In this document: positions 1 to 7,941 of the stretch, piece after piece
Layout of the letters: the number at the start of each line of letters is the position of its first letter
How positions within the stretch are numbered: position 1 is the stretch's first letter
Assembly (NCBI GenBank): GCA_900547305.1
Contig: URGH01000015.1
Coordinates: 1 to 47,652 of the forward strand
DNA from: an uncultured Oscillospiraceae bacterium
GTDB lineage: Bacteria > Bacillota > Clostridia > Oscillospirales > Acutalibacteraceae
Direction: 5' to 3'
Length of the DNA: 47,652 bases
Translations under genes and position numbers: made by a program
The notes under the pieces: model-generated
The model's input: the letters and a program-made list of their open reading frames with translations, nothing else
What the model was told of the DNA's origin: nothing
Databases searched by the model: none

Positions 1-425
1 TCGCTTAGCGCCGGGGTAATGCCCGTAATATGAAACCAATCGGCGTTTTCAAATATATTGTCCCAATCAAAATCATAGGGCGCCGCTTCTGCAACCGCCG
101 AATACTTACGGTCGTAAATGCAAACGGACGGGCGCTGCGAAATGCCCTTTTCAAGATAGTAGATTCCTACCCTGTCACCGCCCCTTACTATTTTTTCGGT
201 ATTTACCCCGAAATATCTTAAAGCGTTTACCGCCGCCTGACCTACCGCATGCTCGGGCAGCTTTGTTACATATGTGCTGTCTATACCGAAATTCGCAAGA
301 GAAACCGCAACGTTTGCCTCTCCCCCGCCGAAGGTTGCCTGCATACCGTCGTTTTGGAACAGTCTGTCATACCCGACGGAAGAAAGCCTTAACATTATTT
401 CCCCGAAAGTAACAACTTTGCTCAT
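1..425 (-). CDS. kdgK: 2-keto-3-deoxygluconate kinase (PfkB family), 3' end outside the window
   Basis: This is the first ~141 residues of a ribokinase/PfkB-type sugar kinase. It would phosphorylate KDG to KDPG with ATP in the cytoplasm, feeding the KDPG aldolase encoded just upstream. The translated start runs MSKVVTFGEIMLRLSS, and the early GGGEANVAVSLANFG stretch is the typical PfkB sugar-binding and glycine-rich region. The ATG at 425 overlaps the aldolase stop as ATGA and has a strong GGGGAGAG Shine-Dalgarno (SD) sequence, so the start is well supported. The gene continues past position 1, so the C-terminal ATP/anion-hole signature is not visible. The KDG specificity rests on the neighbouring aldolase and the uronate genes; a fructokinase-like PfkB enzyme is the alternative. 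Confidence 0.85.
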   Translation of the reverse strand, partial: MSKVVTFGEIMLRLSSVGYDRLFQNDGMQATFGGGEANVAVSLANFGIDSTYVTKLPEHAVGQAAVNALRYFGVNTEKIVRGGDRVGIYYLEKGISQRPSVCIYDRKYSAVAEAAPYDFDWDNIFENADWFHITGITPALS

Positions 426-994
426 TTTACTTCTCTCCCCTGTTTTTCAAGCGCTTCCTTTACAAAAAAGCTGCCGCCGATTGCCGCCACCTTATCAAAG
501 CTCAGAAATTCATCTATATTGCCGCGGTCAACGCCGCCCGTAGGGATAAAGCTGACCTGCGGAAACGGTGCGGAAAGCGCCTTTAACGCTTTAAGTCCGC
601 CGTAAATATTGGCAGGGAAAAACTTAACGGTTGTAATGCCAAGCTCCAATGCCTGCATAATTTCGGTCGGTGTTACGCAGCCGGGATAATACGGCACGCC
701 GTTTTCACGGCAGACCTCGGCTACCGATACCGACAGCCCCGGCGACACTATAAACCTTGCGCCCGCCTTTAAAGCGGCTCTGCACTGCTCGGCGTTTATA
801 ACCGTTCCCGCGCCTATTGCCATATCGGGATATTTCCCGCAGGCATATTCAATAGCTTCACTCGCGCACGCCGTTCTGAATGTGATTTCGGCGCAGTTAA
901 TGCCGTCTGCTTTGAGCGCCGAAAGTATTTTATCCGTTTCGGACAGCTCTTTGATTACCACAACAGGTATGTATTTTTCCATGTTATATATCAC
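422..994 (-). CDS. eda: Bifunctional KHG/KDPG aldolase
   Basis: Class I aldolase of 190 residues that cleaves 2-keto-3-deoxy-6-phosphogluconate to pyruvate and glyceraldehyde 3-phosphate, the last step of the Entner-Doudoroff-type route from uronates and sugar acids. Family marks are CAEITFRT (Glu36), GAGTV (61-65), PGCVTPTE (104-111), the Schiff-base lysine in VKFFPAN (Lys124) and the phosphate-binding TGGV near the C-terminus. Length is close to the usual ~200 residues. The start is a GTG at 994: an AAAGG SD lies 7 nt upstream, whereas the in-frame ATG at 982 would be too far from it. The SDR stop at 997 is only a few bases away and kdgK overlaps its end, so the three genes are one transcription unit. 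Confidence 0.93.
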   Translation of the reverse strand: MIYNMEKYIPVVVIKELSETDKILSALKADGINCAEITFRTACASEAIEYACGKYPDMAIGAGTVINAEQCRAALKAGARFIVSPGLSVSVAEVCRENGVPYYPGCVTPTEIMQALELGITTVKFFPANIYGGLKALKALSAPFPQVSFIPTGGVDRGNIDEFLSFDKVAAIGGSFFVKEALEKQGREVK

Positions 995-996
995 CG

Positions 997-1809
997 CTAA
1001 GCCTTTCGTAAATTATGTTTGTTTATTTCATTCAATATCTGTGGGTAAAGCTGGCAGGACATACCGCCGTCCACAGTTATTTCCGTACCCGTCACATTCT
1101 TTGAAAGGTCTGTGCCGAGATAAAACGCCGCGTTCGCTATATCCTCAAAATCGGATATATCCCCTATCGGCGTAAGCGTTCCGTTTACTATCTGCTTATT
1201 TCCCATTTCCACCCAGCGCGCGGTTTTAATAGTTCCCGGCAATACCACATTTGAGCGGATACCGTATGGCCCCAAATCTATGGCGAAAGCCTTTGACATT
1301 GCGTTTATGCCGCCCTTTGAGGCAGAATAAGCGCTTCTGTTGGGTATTGCGCGGTACGCCGTGTTTGAACTGAAAAACACTATTGCGCCCTTATGGTGTT
1401 CTTTCATTCTTATTGCCGCCTGGCGCACTATTGTAAAATTCCACACAAGGTTTGTTTCAAACACACGCTGAAATTCTTCGACCGGCACGGTAAAGAAATC
1501 CATTCCCTTTGCGGGGTCTGTGCCGAAGCCCATATCGGCGGAATTTAAAACCACCGTTTCAACAAAGCAATCGCATTTATCAATATCGTTAAATATATCT
1601 ATAACCGCCTGCTCGTTTCTTATATCAAGCCCGTAGCCCTTTGAGAATACGCCGTATTTATCGGATATTTTCCTTGCGGCTTCCTCCGCCTTTTCTGCCC
1701 TGCGACTTGTAATAAACACAGCATAGCCGTTTTGCGCGAATTTTTCAGCGGTGGCAAAGCCCGTGCCTACCGTTCCGCCTGTTACAAACATTGCTTTTTG
1801 CATTTTCAT
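997..1809 (-). CDS. SDR-family oxidoreductase, putative sugar dehydrogenase
   Basis: Classical short-chain dehydrogenase/reductase, 270 residues. It has the NAD(P)-binding glycine motif TGGTVGTG (10-17), the tetrad Asn120, Ser147/148, Tyr161 and Lys165 (YSASK) and a C-terminal TVDGG. The substrate cannot be read from the sequence. It sits between a sugar-acid dehydratase and a KDPG aldolase and close to an UlaG-like hydrolase, so an aldose or keto-sugar-acid oxidoreductase is the natural inference. It differs from the second SDR of the locus (7117-7941), which is UxuB-like. Two starts are possible: ATG at 1809, very close to the AAGAGG SD, or ATG at 1803, with better spacing. Confidence 0.85.
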   Translation of the reverse strand: MKMQKAMFVTGGTVGTGFATAEKFAQNGYAVFITSRRAEKAEEAARKISDKYGVFSKGYGLDIRNEQAVIDIFNDIDKCDCFVETVVLNSADMGFGTDPAKGMDFFTVPVEEFQRVFETNLVWNFTIVRQAAIRMKEHHKGAIVFFSSNTAYRAIPNRSAYSASKGGINAMSKAFAIDLGPYGIRSNVVLPGTIKTARWVEMGNKQIVNGTLTPIGDISDFEDIANAAFYLGTDLSKNVTGTEITVDGGMSCQLYPQILNEINKHNLRKA

Positions 1810-1815
1810 TACCTC

Positions 1816-2976
1816 TTAAAAGTAAAATTCCGTTTTTGCCGGCCGTATATCGGTAAGCGTTCCGTCATAGTGCCGTAGGGTGTGCGGCTTATACGGGTGC
1901 TTTAAGCACTCTTCCTCGTTTATCTCAATTCCGAGACCCGGCTTATCGGGTATCGTTATATATCCGTCCTTATATTCAAGGCTTTCGTTTGTTATATTCT
2001 TGCGCCACTCAACATCGCTGAACATTATTTCAAGAATACAGAAGTTCGGCGTATTTGCGGCAAGCTGCAGGGTCGCCGCATTTGCAACGGGACCCGACGG
2101 ATTATGCGGCGCAAAGGGAATATATCTGCACTCAGCCTCTGCCGCTATCTTTTTAAGCTCCATTATTCCGCCCGCGTGGGAAATATCGGGCTGTATGTAG
2201 TCGGCGGGCATTATATCAAAGAAACGGCAGTAATCCCAGCGGGTGTAAAGCCGCTCTCCTGCCGAAATCGCAACCGGAGATTTATCCCTCACCGCCTTTA
2301 AAGCCTCAAGGCTGTCGGGCGGGGTAGGCTCTTCAAAGAACATCGGCTTAAACTGCTCAAGCTCTTTTGCAATCTTAATGCCCGTGGGAATATTAAACCG
2401 CCCGTGACCCTCTATAAGCAGGTCAACGCTGTTGCCAACCGCCTCGCGGACTGCTGACACACATCTCAGCGCTTTATCCAAGGCGGCGTTTGAAATATCA
2501 AGGTACGATTTACCGAACGGATCCCACTTCATAGCCGTAACGCCGCGCTTAACAGCTTCTTTTGCTTTAGCGGCAAATTCTTCGGGTTCTTTAGCGCCCG
2601 CAAACCAGCCGTTTGCATAAATGCGTACCTTATCGTTTATTTTTCCGCCCAAAAGCTGATAAACGGGGACATTAAGGTGCTTACCTAAAATATCCCACAG
2701 CGCCATTTCCGTCGCCGAGAGCGCCGACATTAAAACAGGCCCGCCGCGCCAGTATGCGTCACGGTAGATATTATGAAAATGCTGCTCCGCATCAAGCGGA
2801 TTTTTGCCTACAAGGTACTCCTTAATATGCTCAAGAGCGCCTAAAAAGGCTTTTTCTTTATATTCAAGAGTACCCTCGCCTATGCCCGTTATTCCCTCGT
2901 CGGTATAAATTTTTACAAACACAAAGTTTGTTCTGAAGCAATCCACAACAAAGGGCTTTATATCTGTTACCTTCAA
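1816..2976 (-). CDS. Mandelate racemase/muconate lactonizing family sugar-acid dehydratase (galactonate dehydratase-like)
   Basis: Enolase-superfamily enzyme of 386 residues. The N-terminal capping domain (about 1-120) is followed by the TIM barrel with the expected metal ligands Glu189 (LLIEGHGRF), Glu215 or Glu216 (FEEPTPP) and Glu241 (SAGERLY), acid/base His191, a KxD-like Lys150/Asp152, and Asp264 and His291 (PHNPSGP). Galactonate-dehydratase relatives abstract the C2 proton of an aldonate and eliminate water to give a 2-keto-3-deoxy acid, which fits the kinase and aldolase downstream. Exact substrate (galactonate, gluconate, another aldonate, or an anhydro-galactonate as in cycloisomerases) is not decidable here. 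The start is TTG at 2976 with an AAGGAG SD 8 nt upstream, overlapping the previous stop. Confidence 0.85.
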   Translation of the reverse strand: MKVTDIKPFVVDCFRTNFVFVKIYTDEGITGIGEGTLEYKEKAFLGALEHIKEYLVGKNPLDAEQHFHNIYRDAYWRGGPVLMSALSATEMALWDILGKHLNVPVYQLLGGKINDKVRIYANGWFAGAKEPEEFAAKAKEAVKRGVTAMKWDPFGKSYLDISNAALDKALRCVSAVREAVGNSVDLLIEGHGRFNIPTGIKIAKELEQFKPMFFEEPTPPDSLEALKAVRDKSPVAISAGERLYTRWDYCRFFDIMPADYIQPDISHAGGIMELKKIAAEAECRYIPFAPHNPSGPVANAATLQLAANTPNFCILEIMFSDVEWRKNITNESLEYKDGYITIPDKPGLGIEINEEECLKHPYKPHTLRHYDGTLTDIRPAKTEFYF

Positions 2977-3647
2977 AGCTTCATCTCCTTATAAATTTCA
3001 GGTATAACCTTATTTTTAAAATTAAAATTCTCGGCGTTTAGGCTGTCAAACATTCCGAAATGTATCGGCACGGCTGTTTTTGCCTTTATTTCCTCTGCAA
3101 AGCGTGCGGCGTCGGTCATATTCATATTGTTGCCCACGCCGTTTATCGGCAGAAAAACCACATCGACAGGTATATTTATATCCTTTATCACCCTTTTGTT
3201 ATAAAGCGTATCGCCTGTTATGTAATAATTTCTGCCGCCGTATGAAATAATAACACCTATCGCTTTATCGTCGCTGTGTTCGGCATAAACCGCCTCAAAT
3301 TTTATACCCTTTTCCGTCCATACAGTGCCGCGGTTAAACATTATGTAATTGTTATCCCCGCCGAATTTGCGAGCCGTTTGCCACGCGTTACCCGACGCCA
3401 AAACGCAAATGCCGCCGTGTTTTGAAAACAGCCTTTCAAGCGTTTCGGGGTCGGTATGGTCAAGGTGATTGTGGGTTAAAATAAGTATGTCGGGCTTTAT
3501 ATCAAAAAAACTTTCATCAATCGGCTGGCGGCGGTAATTCTTAGGCTCAACCTTTTCCACACTGTTTGATAAATACGGGTCAACCGTAACCTTTACACCG
3601 TCAAACTCAAATAAAAGCCCTGCCTGACCTAACCAAAATACCGTCAT
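2973..3647 (-). CDS. Metallo-beta-lactamase-fold hydrolase, UlaG-like (possible sugar lactonase)
   Basis: A 224-residue MBL-fold protein with the metal motif HNHLDH (His59, His61, Asp63, His64), a GDT motif in the second half and a C-terminal PIHFGMFD containing the last metal histidine. The short compact form with an early FWLGQAG and VDPYLS resembles the UlaG group, whose founding member opens L-ascorbate-6-phosphate lactone using manganese. Placed between a GH16-fold protein and a sugar-acid dehydratase, in the same operon as an SDR, it is a candidate hydrolase of a sugar lactone formed by that dehydrogenase; this is inference. ATG at 3647 overlaps the preceding stop (ATGA), and its own stop overlaps the next TTG start, so translation is probably coupled. 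Confidence 0.8.
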   Translation of the reverse strand: MTVFWLGQAGLLFEFDGVKVTVDPYLSNSVEKVEPKNYRRQPIDESFFDIKPDILILTHNHLDHTDPETLERLFSKHGGICVLASGNAWQTARKFGGDNNYIMFNRGTVWTEKGIKFEAVYAEHSDDKAIGVIISYGGRNYYITGDTLYNKRVIKDINIPVDVVFLPINGVGNNMNMTDAARFAEEIKAKTAVPIHFGMFDSLNAENFNFKNKVIPEIYKEMKL

Positions 3648-4480
3648 TCACTGTCACCGATTATATCAAACACCCTCACATAATCCACCAAAAACGTATC
3701 GCCCACGGCGTCAAATGCCTCTTTGCAGGGCATATGCGTTTCGGTTCTGTAGCCCTTAACCTCTGTGCTTATAAGAATAAACTCACCGTGTCCCGAAATA
3801 TCCTCGGTGATTTTTCCGTCCTCTTTTCCGTCTATGTAAAATGTATAGCCCGTTTCATCAAATAAAAGCCCGAAACGGTGAAACACGGTTTTGTCAAGCT
3901 CCTTATTTCCTCCGATGTGGTGATTTCGCATGTCCTGCCCATAGCCACCGGTAAAAACATTGTGCGGCGCAACGCTGCCCGGCGCGAATGATTCCATTAT
4001 ATCAACCTCAACCCCCGTATCTGACGGGTCAAGCGATGCCCCAATAACCGGCGACTGAAGCCAAAAGGCACTCCACCAACCGGGCTTTTGCTGCAGCCTG
4101 CAACGACATTCGTAATAACCGTATTTATGGGTGAACATACTTTTTTTCAGCTTTCCTATATTCCATTGAAGGCAATCCGCGCCGAATTTTGTCTTCTTTA
4201 TCGGTTCATCCATAAAGTTATACCCTGTTTGCAATTGCGGGCTTACGGGTCTTCCGTCCTTTAGCATAAGGGTAAAAACCGCGTTGCCGTTTCCGTCAAG
4301 CTCAACCCCCTCCTCACACCACGCCTGGTGTACCTTTCCCATCATAGAGGTTCGGTAATCCCACTTTGTTCTGTCAAGCGAATCGCCGTCAAATTCATCA
4401 TTCCATACAAGTGTAAATTCCTTACCCTCCGGCAAGTACGACGGTTCATGATCCGCAATTTCAAATGCTGCTATCTGCAC
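3644..4480 (-). CDS. Glycoside hydrolase family 16-like protein, no signal peptide
   Basis: A 278-residue concanavalin-fold protein with the GH16 signature ExDxxE intact (Glu158-Val-Asp160-Ile-Met-Glu163), preceded by FTLVWNDEFDG near the N-terminus and aromatic-rich strands such as GWWSAFW. GH16 enzymes cut beta-1,3/1,4-glucans, galactans, agars and carrageenans, usually outside the cell. Here there is no hydrophobic leader, so the product should be cytoplasmic as written. The start is uncertain: an in-frame stop lies two codons upstream of the GTG at 4480, and neither that GTG nor the later TTG has a clear SD. Its 5' end collides with a truncated araC gene on the other strand, so a few N-terminal residues or a leader may have been lost. 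Confidence 0.8.
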   Translation of the reverse strand: MQIAAFEIADHEPSYLPEGKEFTLVWNDEFDGDSLDRTKWDYRTSMMGKVHQAWCEEGVELDGNGNAVFTLMLKDGRPVSPQLQTGYNFMDEPIKKTKFGADCLQWNIGKLKKSMFTHKYGYYECRCRLQQKPGWWSAFWLQSPVIGASLDPSDTGVEVDIMESFAPGSVAPHNVFTGGYGQDMRNHHIGGNKELDKTVFHRFGLLFDETGYTFYIDGKEDGKITEDISGHGEFILISTEVKGYRTETHMPCKEAFDAVGDTFLVDYVRVFDIIGDSE

Positions 4481-5041
4481 CTTGTCTCAAAAAGCGTGGC
4501 GCTTGATAAAATGCTTTTTTCGGTGCCCGATATTACAACGGTCGCCTGCACGGAAGCACTAAGGGAGGTCTTTGAAAAAATGGCTGCAACCGAGAGCGAA
4601 AACGTAAGCACAGCGCTGTATTTACATTGCTGTGTTGATAAAATTCTTTATATCCTTTCCGGTTTAATTAACAGCCGATATTCGGTTTCGGGCGGCGCTG
4701 TTCCACATACGGCAGAATTGCAAATGATAAAAAAGTACATAGACCTGAATTTCCGCGAAAAGCTCTCGCTTGAAACGCTCGCGAAAAGGGCAGCGCTCAG
4801 CCCCGTTTACTTTCACAAGCTCTTTACTGTGTATTTCGGAACATCGCCCGCCGAATATATTTCCGCACTCAGGCTCACAGCCGCAAAGCAGGCGCTTATC
4901 GCAACCGACAGCAGCATAGCCGATATTGCTTTTGACTGCGGTTTTTCCTCACAATCCTATTTCAATTACAAATTTAAGTCGGAGGTGGGCGTATCGCCCT
5001 TAAAATACAGAAAGGATATGTTAAGCCGCATAGAAATATAA
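4448..5041 (+). pseudogene. AraC-family regulator, 5'-truncated (HTH domain intact)
   Basis: The C-terminal ~100 residues form a complete double helix-turn-helix of the AraC/XylS type (LSLETLAKRAALSPVYFHKL and SSIADIAFDCGFSSQSYFNYKF, ending VSPLKYRK). The middle part (KMLFSVPDITTV onward) resembles the linker of cupin-type AraC proteins, but the ~130-residue sensory cupin is missing. The reading frame extends further upstream only as antisense of the GH16 gene. ATG at 4448 is a nominal start without a good SD. The gene lies on the plus strand inside an otherwise minus-strand operon and abuts the GH16 start head to head, leaving no promoter space. I read it as a remnant after deletion of the divergent promoter region; a translated HTH-only regulator is possible. 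Confidence 0.65.
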
Positions 5042-5092
5042 TTTAATTTTTCTCTTTATGCGCAACGTGCCCGACCACCGTAAGCTCGCCGT

Positions 5093-6265
5093 TTACCAAT
5101 TCACCTGCCAGCGCTTGCCGCAGCTTTTATCGGTTGATTTTTTCACTGTTTTTTCTTTTATTTCGGAGCTTATTTGTTTTTCTTTGAGCAAGCGGTCAAA
5201 TTCGGCGGCGTCAAACGGCAGCGCCACCCTTTTATTCCCCGTCCATTCGGATAAATAAGCCGCGTTGGAAATCATAAGCTCGTTTATTCCGTCATACCCC
5301 GGCGATAAAAGCTCCTCGTCGTAAAGTATAGCGCCCGCAAAATTTTTAAGTATGCCCGCGTGCGCTTCTTCCTTTTCAGCCGTAAATTCGCTGTATTCCG
5401 TTTCGGGCTCCGCAAACCCCTCAACCGAATTTCTGCATATATCGCGTTCGTCTTCTTTTAATTTCCACAGCTTTAAAATTCCGTTTTCAAGCACCGTTTT
5501 GCCGCGCGTGCCGGTTATTTCAAGCCTGTTTGTGCCGGGGCAATCGCCTGTTGAGGTAATAAATACCCCCGTAGCGCCGTTTTCATACTCGGCGTATATT
5601 GTCGCCTCGTCTTCAACCTCTATATTATGGAATTTACCCGCATTGCAAAACGCTGTAACGGCAGAAGGCATGCCACATATCCACTGCCAGATATCAAGGT
5701 TATGCGGCGCTTGGTTTAAAAGCACGCCGCCGCCCTCGCCCGCCCATGTGGCGCGCCATTCGCCCGAATCGTAATAGCTTTGGGTTCTGTACCAGTTAGT
5801 TATTATCCAAACCGAACGCTTTAAATTGCCTAATTCGCCGCTTTTTACAATTTCGCGCGCTTTTCGGAAAAGCCCGTTTGTGCGCTGATTGAACATAATA
5901 GCGAATACCCTGCCGCTTTTCTTCGCTGCAGCGCATAAGTTTTCTGCTGCCGAAACGGTAATGTCAATGGGTTTTTCCACAAGCACATGCTTGCCGTATT
6001 TAAACGCTTCAATCGCGATTTTTGCGTGCAGCGGGTGCGGCACGGCTATAATCACCGCGTCGGTATCTGAGTCTTCTAAAAGCTTGGTATAATTGCCGAA
6101 AGCGGCAATATCGGGGTATTCCGCCCTTGCCGTCTTTAGTTTTTCGGGGTTTATATCGCAAACGGCGGTAACCCTCATTCCGGGAATATTGCCCGCCGCA
6201 ACCGTTTGCAAATGAAGCGAGCCCATATTGCCGATTCCGATAATTCCCACTTTAACTTTACTCAT
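5093..6265 (-). CDS. Gfo/Idh/MocA-family NAD(P)-dependent sugar oxidoreductase
   Basis: A 390-residue oxidoreductase with an N-terminal Rossmann fold (GIIGIGNMGSLH, residues 7-19), the EKP motif at 97-99 characteristic of the family, and a C-terminal alpha/beta domain with GGGVLLNQAPHNLDIW (178-193), where the conserved His188 and Asp191 act in catalysis. Such enzymes oxidise or reduce a hydroxyl of a sugar or polyol; the substrate is not readable. ATG at 6265 has an AAGG SD that lies in the end of the TIM-barrel gene just upstream. The pairing with that TIM-barrel protein, 11 bp apart and inside a glucuronate operon, is notable. The last ~25 residues are lysine-rich and look like a non-conserved tail. 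Confidence 0.88.
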   Translation of the reverse strand: MSKVKVGIIGIGNMGSLHLQTVAAGNIPGMRVTAVCDINPEKLKTARAEYPDIAAFGNYTKLLEDSDTDAVIIAVPHPLHAKIAIEAFKYGKHVLVEKPIDITVSAAENLCAAAKKSGRVFAIMFNQRTNGLFRKAREIVKSGELGNLKRSVWIITNWYRTQSYYDSGEWRATWAGEGGGVLLNQAPHNLDIWQWICGMPSAVTAFCNAGKFHNIEVEDEATIYAEYENGATGVFITSTGDCPGTNRLEITGTRGKTVLENGILKLWKLKEDERDICRNSVEGFAEPETEYSEFTAEKEEAHAGILKNFAGAILYDEELLSPGYDGINELMISNAAYLSEWTGNKRVALPFDAAEFDRLLKEKQISSEIKEKTVKKSTDKSCGKRWQVNW

Positions 6266-6276
6266 ATCAGTTTACC

Positions 6277-7113
6277 TTATTTTGAAATTTCTCGCAGGGC
6301 GCTTACCGCCGCCGAGAACGCCTCGGTATTTGAAGAATACTTGTAAACCTCGCCCACAACGCTTGCATCGCCCTCTTTTTCAAGAGCTTTCAGCCCGTCA
6401 AATACCGTAAGGTGCGGCTCCAACGTTACGCTTTCGCCGCCGAGCTTTTTAAACTCATCCAAAATATATTTAATATTGCCGTCGCCCTTGCCTGCGGGAA
6501 CTACATTTCCGTCCGCCAGCGCGTCCTTAATATGCAGATATTTAACATAACCTTTAAGCAATTCCCACGCTTTCAGCGTATCCACTCCGCACTGAACGTA
6601 GTTCGCGGGGTCGAATATCGCTTTAATTTCGGGCAGCGCCTTGTGTATCTCAAGGCAGCGCTCGGGCGTATCACCGTAAATTCCCTTTTCGTTTTCGTGG
6701 CAAAGGGTTATGCCGCTGCCCTTTGCAATTTCGCAAAAAGCGCCTAAACGCTCTATTACCTTATCCTTATAGCTTTCGCGGTTTTCTACCGGCGTAAAGA
6801 AAGAAAACAGCCGTATATTTTCGGCGCCCAAAATATCCGCCAATTCAAGCGCGCGCTTGAATTTTTCGGTGTGCAGCGCAAAATTGTCCTTTTCTATATC
6901 AATCTTACCTATCGGTGAGCCGATTGTCCACACCCGAAGGCAGGCATTGTCAAGCTTTTTCCGCACTTCCTTTGCCTTGCTGTCAGATATTTCGGCAATA
7001 TTCACGCCGTCAACGTTTCTTATTTCAAGCCCGTCAAGCTTGTTTTCCTTCATTGCCTTTATCTGTTCGTCAATATTAGCGCTTGCCTCGTCTGCAAATG
7101 CGTAAATTTTCAT
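6277..7113 (-). CDS. Sugar phosphate isomerase/epimerase-like TIM-barrel protein (AP endonuclease family 2 fold)
   Basis: A 278-residue TIM barrel of the xylose-isomerase-like/AP-endonuclease-2 superfamily. The probable divalent-metal ligands are Glu140 (CHENEKG), Asp168 (IFDPANY), His194 (YLHIKDA) and the glutamate of VTLEPH near residue 230. Members isomerise or epimerise keto-sugars, dehydrate inosose, or support cleavage of 3-keto-glycosides. It lies 3 bp downstream of uxuB and 11 bp before the Gfo/Idh/MocA gene, so the two products likely act in sequence on the same sugar. ATG at 7113 is preceded by a moderate purine-rich SD (GGGGGTATAAG). The exact reaction is unknown. Confidence 0.83.
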   Translation of the reverse strand: MKIYAFADEASANIDEQIKAMKENKLDGLEIRNVDGVNIAEISDSKAKEVRKKLDNACLRVWTIGSPIGKIDIEKDNFALHTEKFKRALELADILGAENIRLFSFFTPVENRESYKDKVIERLGAFCEIAKGSGITLCHENEKGIYGDTPERCLEIHKALPEIKAIFDPANYVQCGVDTLKAWELLKGYVKYLHIKDALADGNVVPAGKGDGNIKYILDEFKKLGGESVTLEPHLTVFDGLKALEKEGDASVVGEVYKYSSNTEAFSAAVSALREISK

Positions 7114-7116
7114 TTC

Positions 7117-7941
7117 TTATACCCCCGAATATGCCGAGAAACCGCCGTCTATCGGTATAGTCACTCCCGTTACAAAGCCTGCCTTGCTTTCATCAAGCAG
7201 CCATTCAACCGCTCCCAAAAGTTCCTTTGCCTCGCCGAATCTGCCCATAGGCGTTGAACGCAGTATTTTGTCGGTTCTCGGCGTTGCGGTGCCGTCCTCG
7301 TTAAACAGCAGCGCGCGATTTTGGTTTGTAACAAAAAATCCCGGAGCTATGGCGTTTACGCGTATATTTTCCTTTGCAAAATGCACCGCAAGCCATTCCG
7401 TAAAGTTTGTAACCGCCGCCTTTGCCGCCGAATACGCCGGTATTTTGGTAAGCGGGCGGTATGCGTTCATTGAGGAAATATTAAGCACCGAGCAGCCCTT
7501 TCTTCCTATCATATCTGCCATAAATACCTGACTCGGCAAAAGCACGCCCTTAATATTAAGGTCAAACACAAAGTCAAAACCCTTTTCGTCAATGTTGAAG
7601 AAGGTCAAGAAATCGCTTGCCTGCTCGTCGCCCTTTTCGTATTCCTCATGCGCAGTGGTGCATTTCGGGTTGTTTCCGCCCGCGCCGTTTATAAGTATAT
7701 CGCATTTTCCGAGGTCTTCAAGCACCTCTGCGTGCACCTCTTCAATATTCGCCTTATCAAGCACGTTGCACTTATAGGCTTTGGCTACTCCGCCCGCCGC
7801 GGTGATTTTATCGGCTACCCTTTGCGCCGCCTCTTCGTTTAAATCAAGCAGTGCCACCTTATTGCCCTTGCCCGCCAAAAACTCGGCAAAGCCCGAGCAT
7901 AACACGCCGCCGGCACCCGTTATTACTATTACCTTTTCCAT
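7117..7941 (-). CDS. uxuB: SDR-type D-mannonate oxidoreductase (fructuronate reductase)
   Basis: SDR of 274 residues with the glycine motif TGAGGVLCSG (8-17), Asn129, Ser156/157, Tyr170 and Lys174 (YSAAK), and a C-terminal PIDGGFSAYSGV typical of the Gram-positive mannonate oxidoreductase group. It interconverts D-fructuronate and D-mannonate with NAD(P)H, the step between UxaC and UxuA. The INGAGGNNPK stretch and the long insertion around residues 95-120 also fit that group and differ from generic SDRs. The ATG at 7941 overlaps the uxuA stop as TAATG, and order uxaC-uxuA-uxuB supports the call. It is not related to the long-chain UxuB of E. coli. Confidence 0.87.
   Translation of the reverse strand: MEKVIVITGAGGVLCSGFAEFLAGKGNKVALLDLNEEAAQRVADKITAAGGVAKAYKCNVLDKANIEEVHAEVLEDLGKCDILINGAGGNNPKCTTAHEEYEKGDEQASDFLTFFNIDEKGFDFVFDLNIKGVLLPSQVFMADMIGRKGCSVLNISSMNAYRPLTKIPAYSAAKAAVTNFTEWLAVHFAKENIRVNAIAPGFFVTNQNRALLFNEDGTATPRTDKILRSTPMGRFGEAKELLGAVEWLLDESKAGFVTGVTIPIDGGFSAYSGV

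Noticed and set aside
4328..4447. An N-terminal extension of the truncated AraC gene up to 4328
   Set aside because: This stretch is antisense to the well-supported GH16 gene and has no AraC or cupin features.
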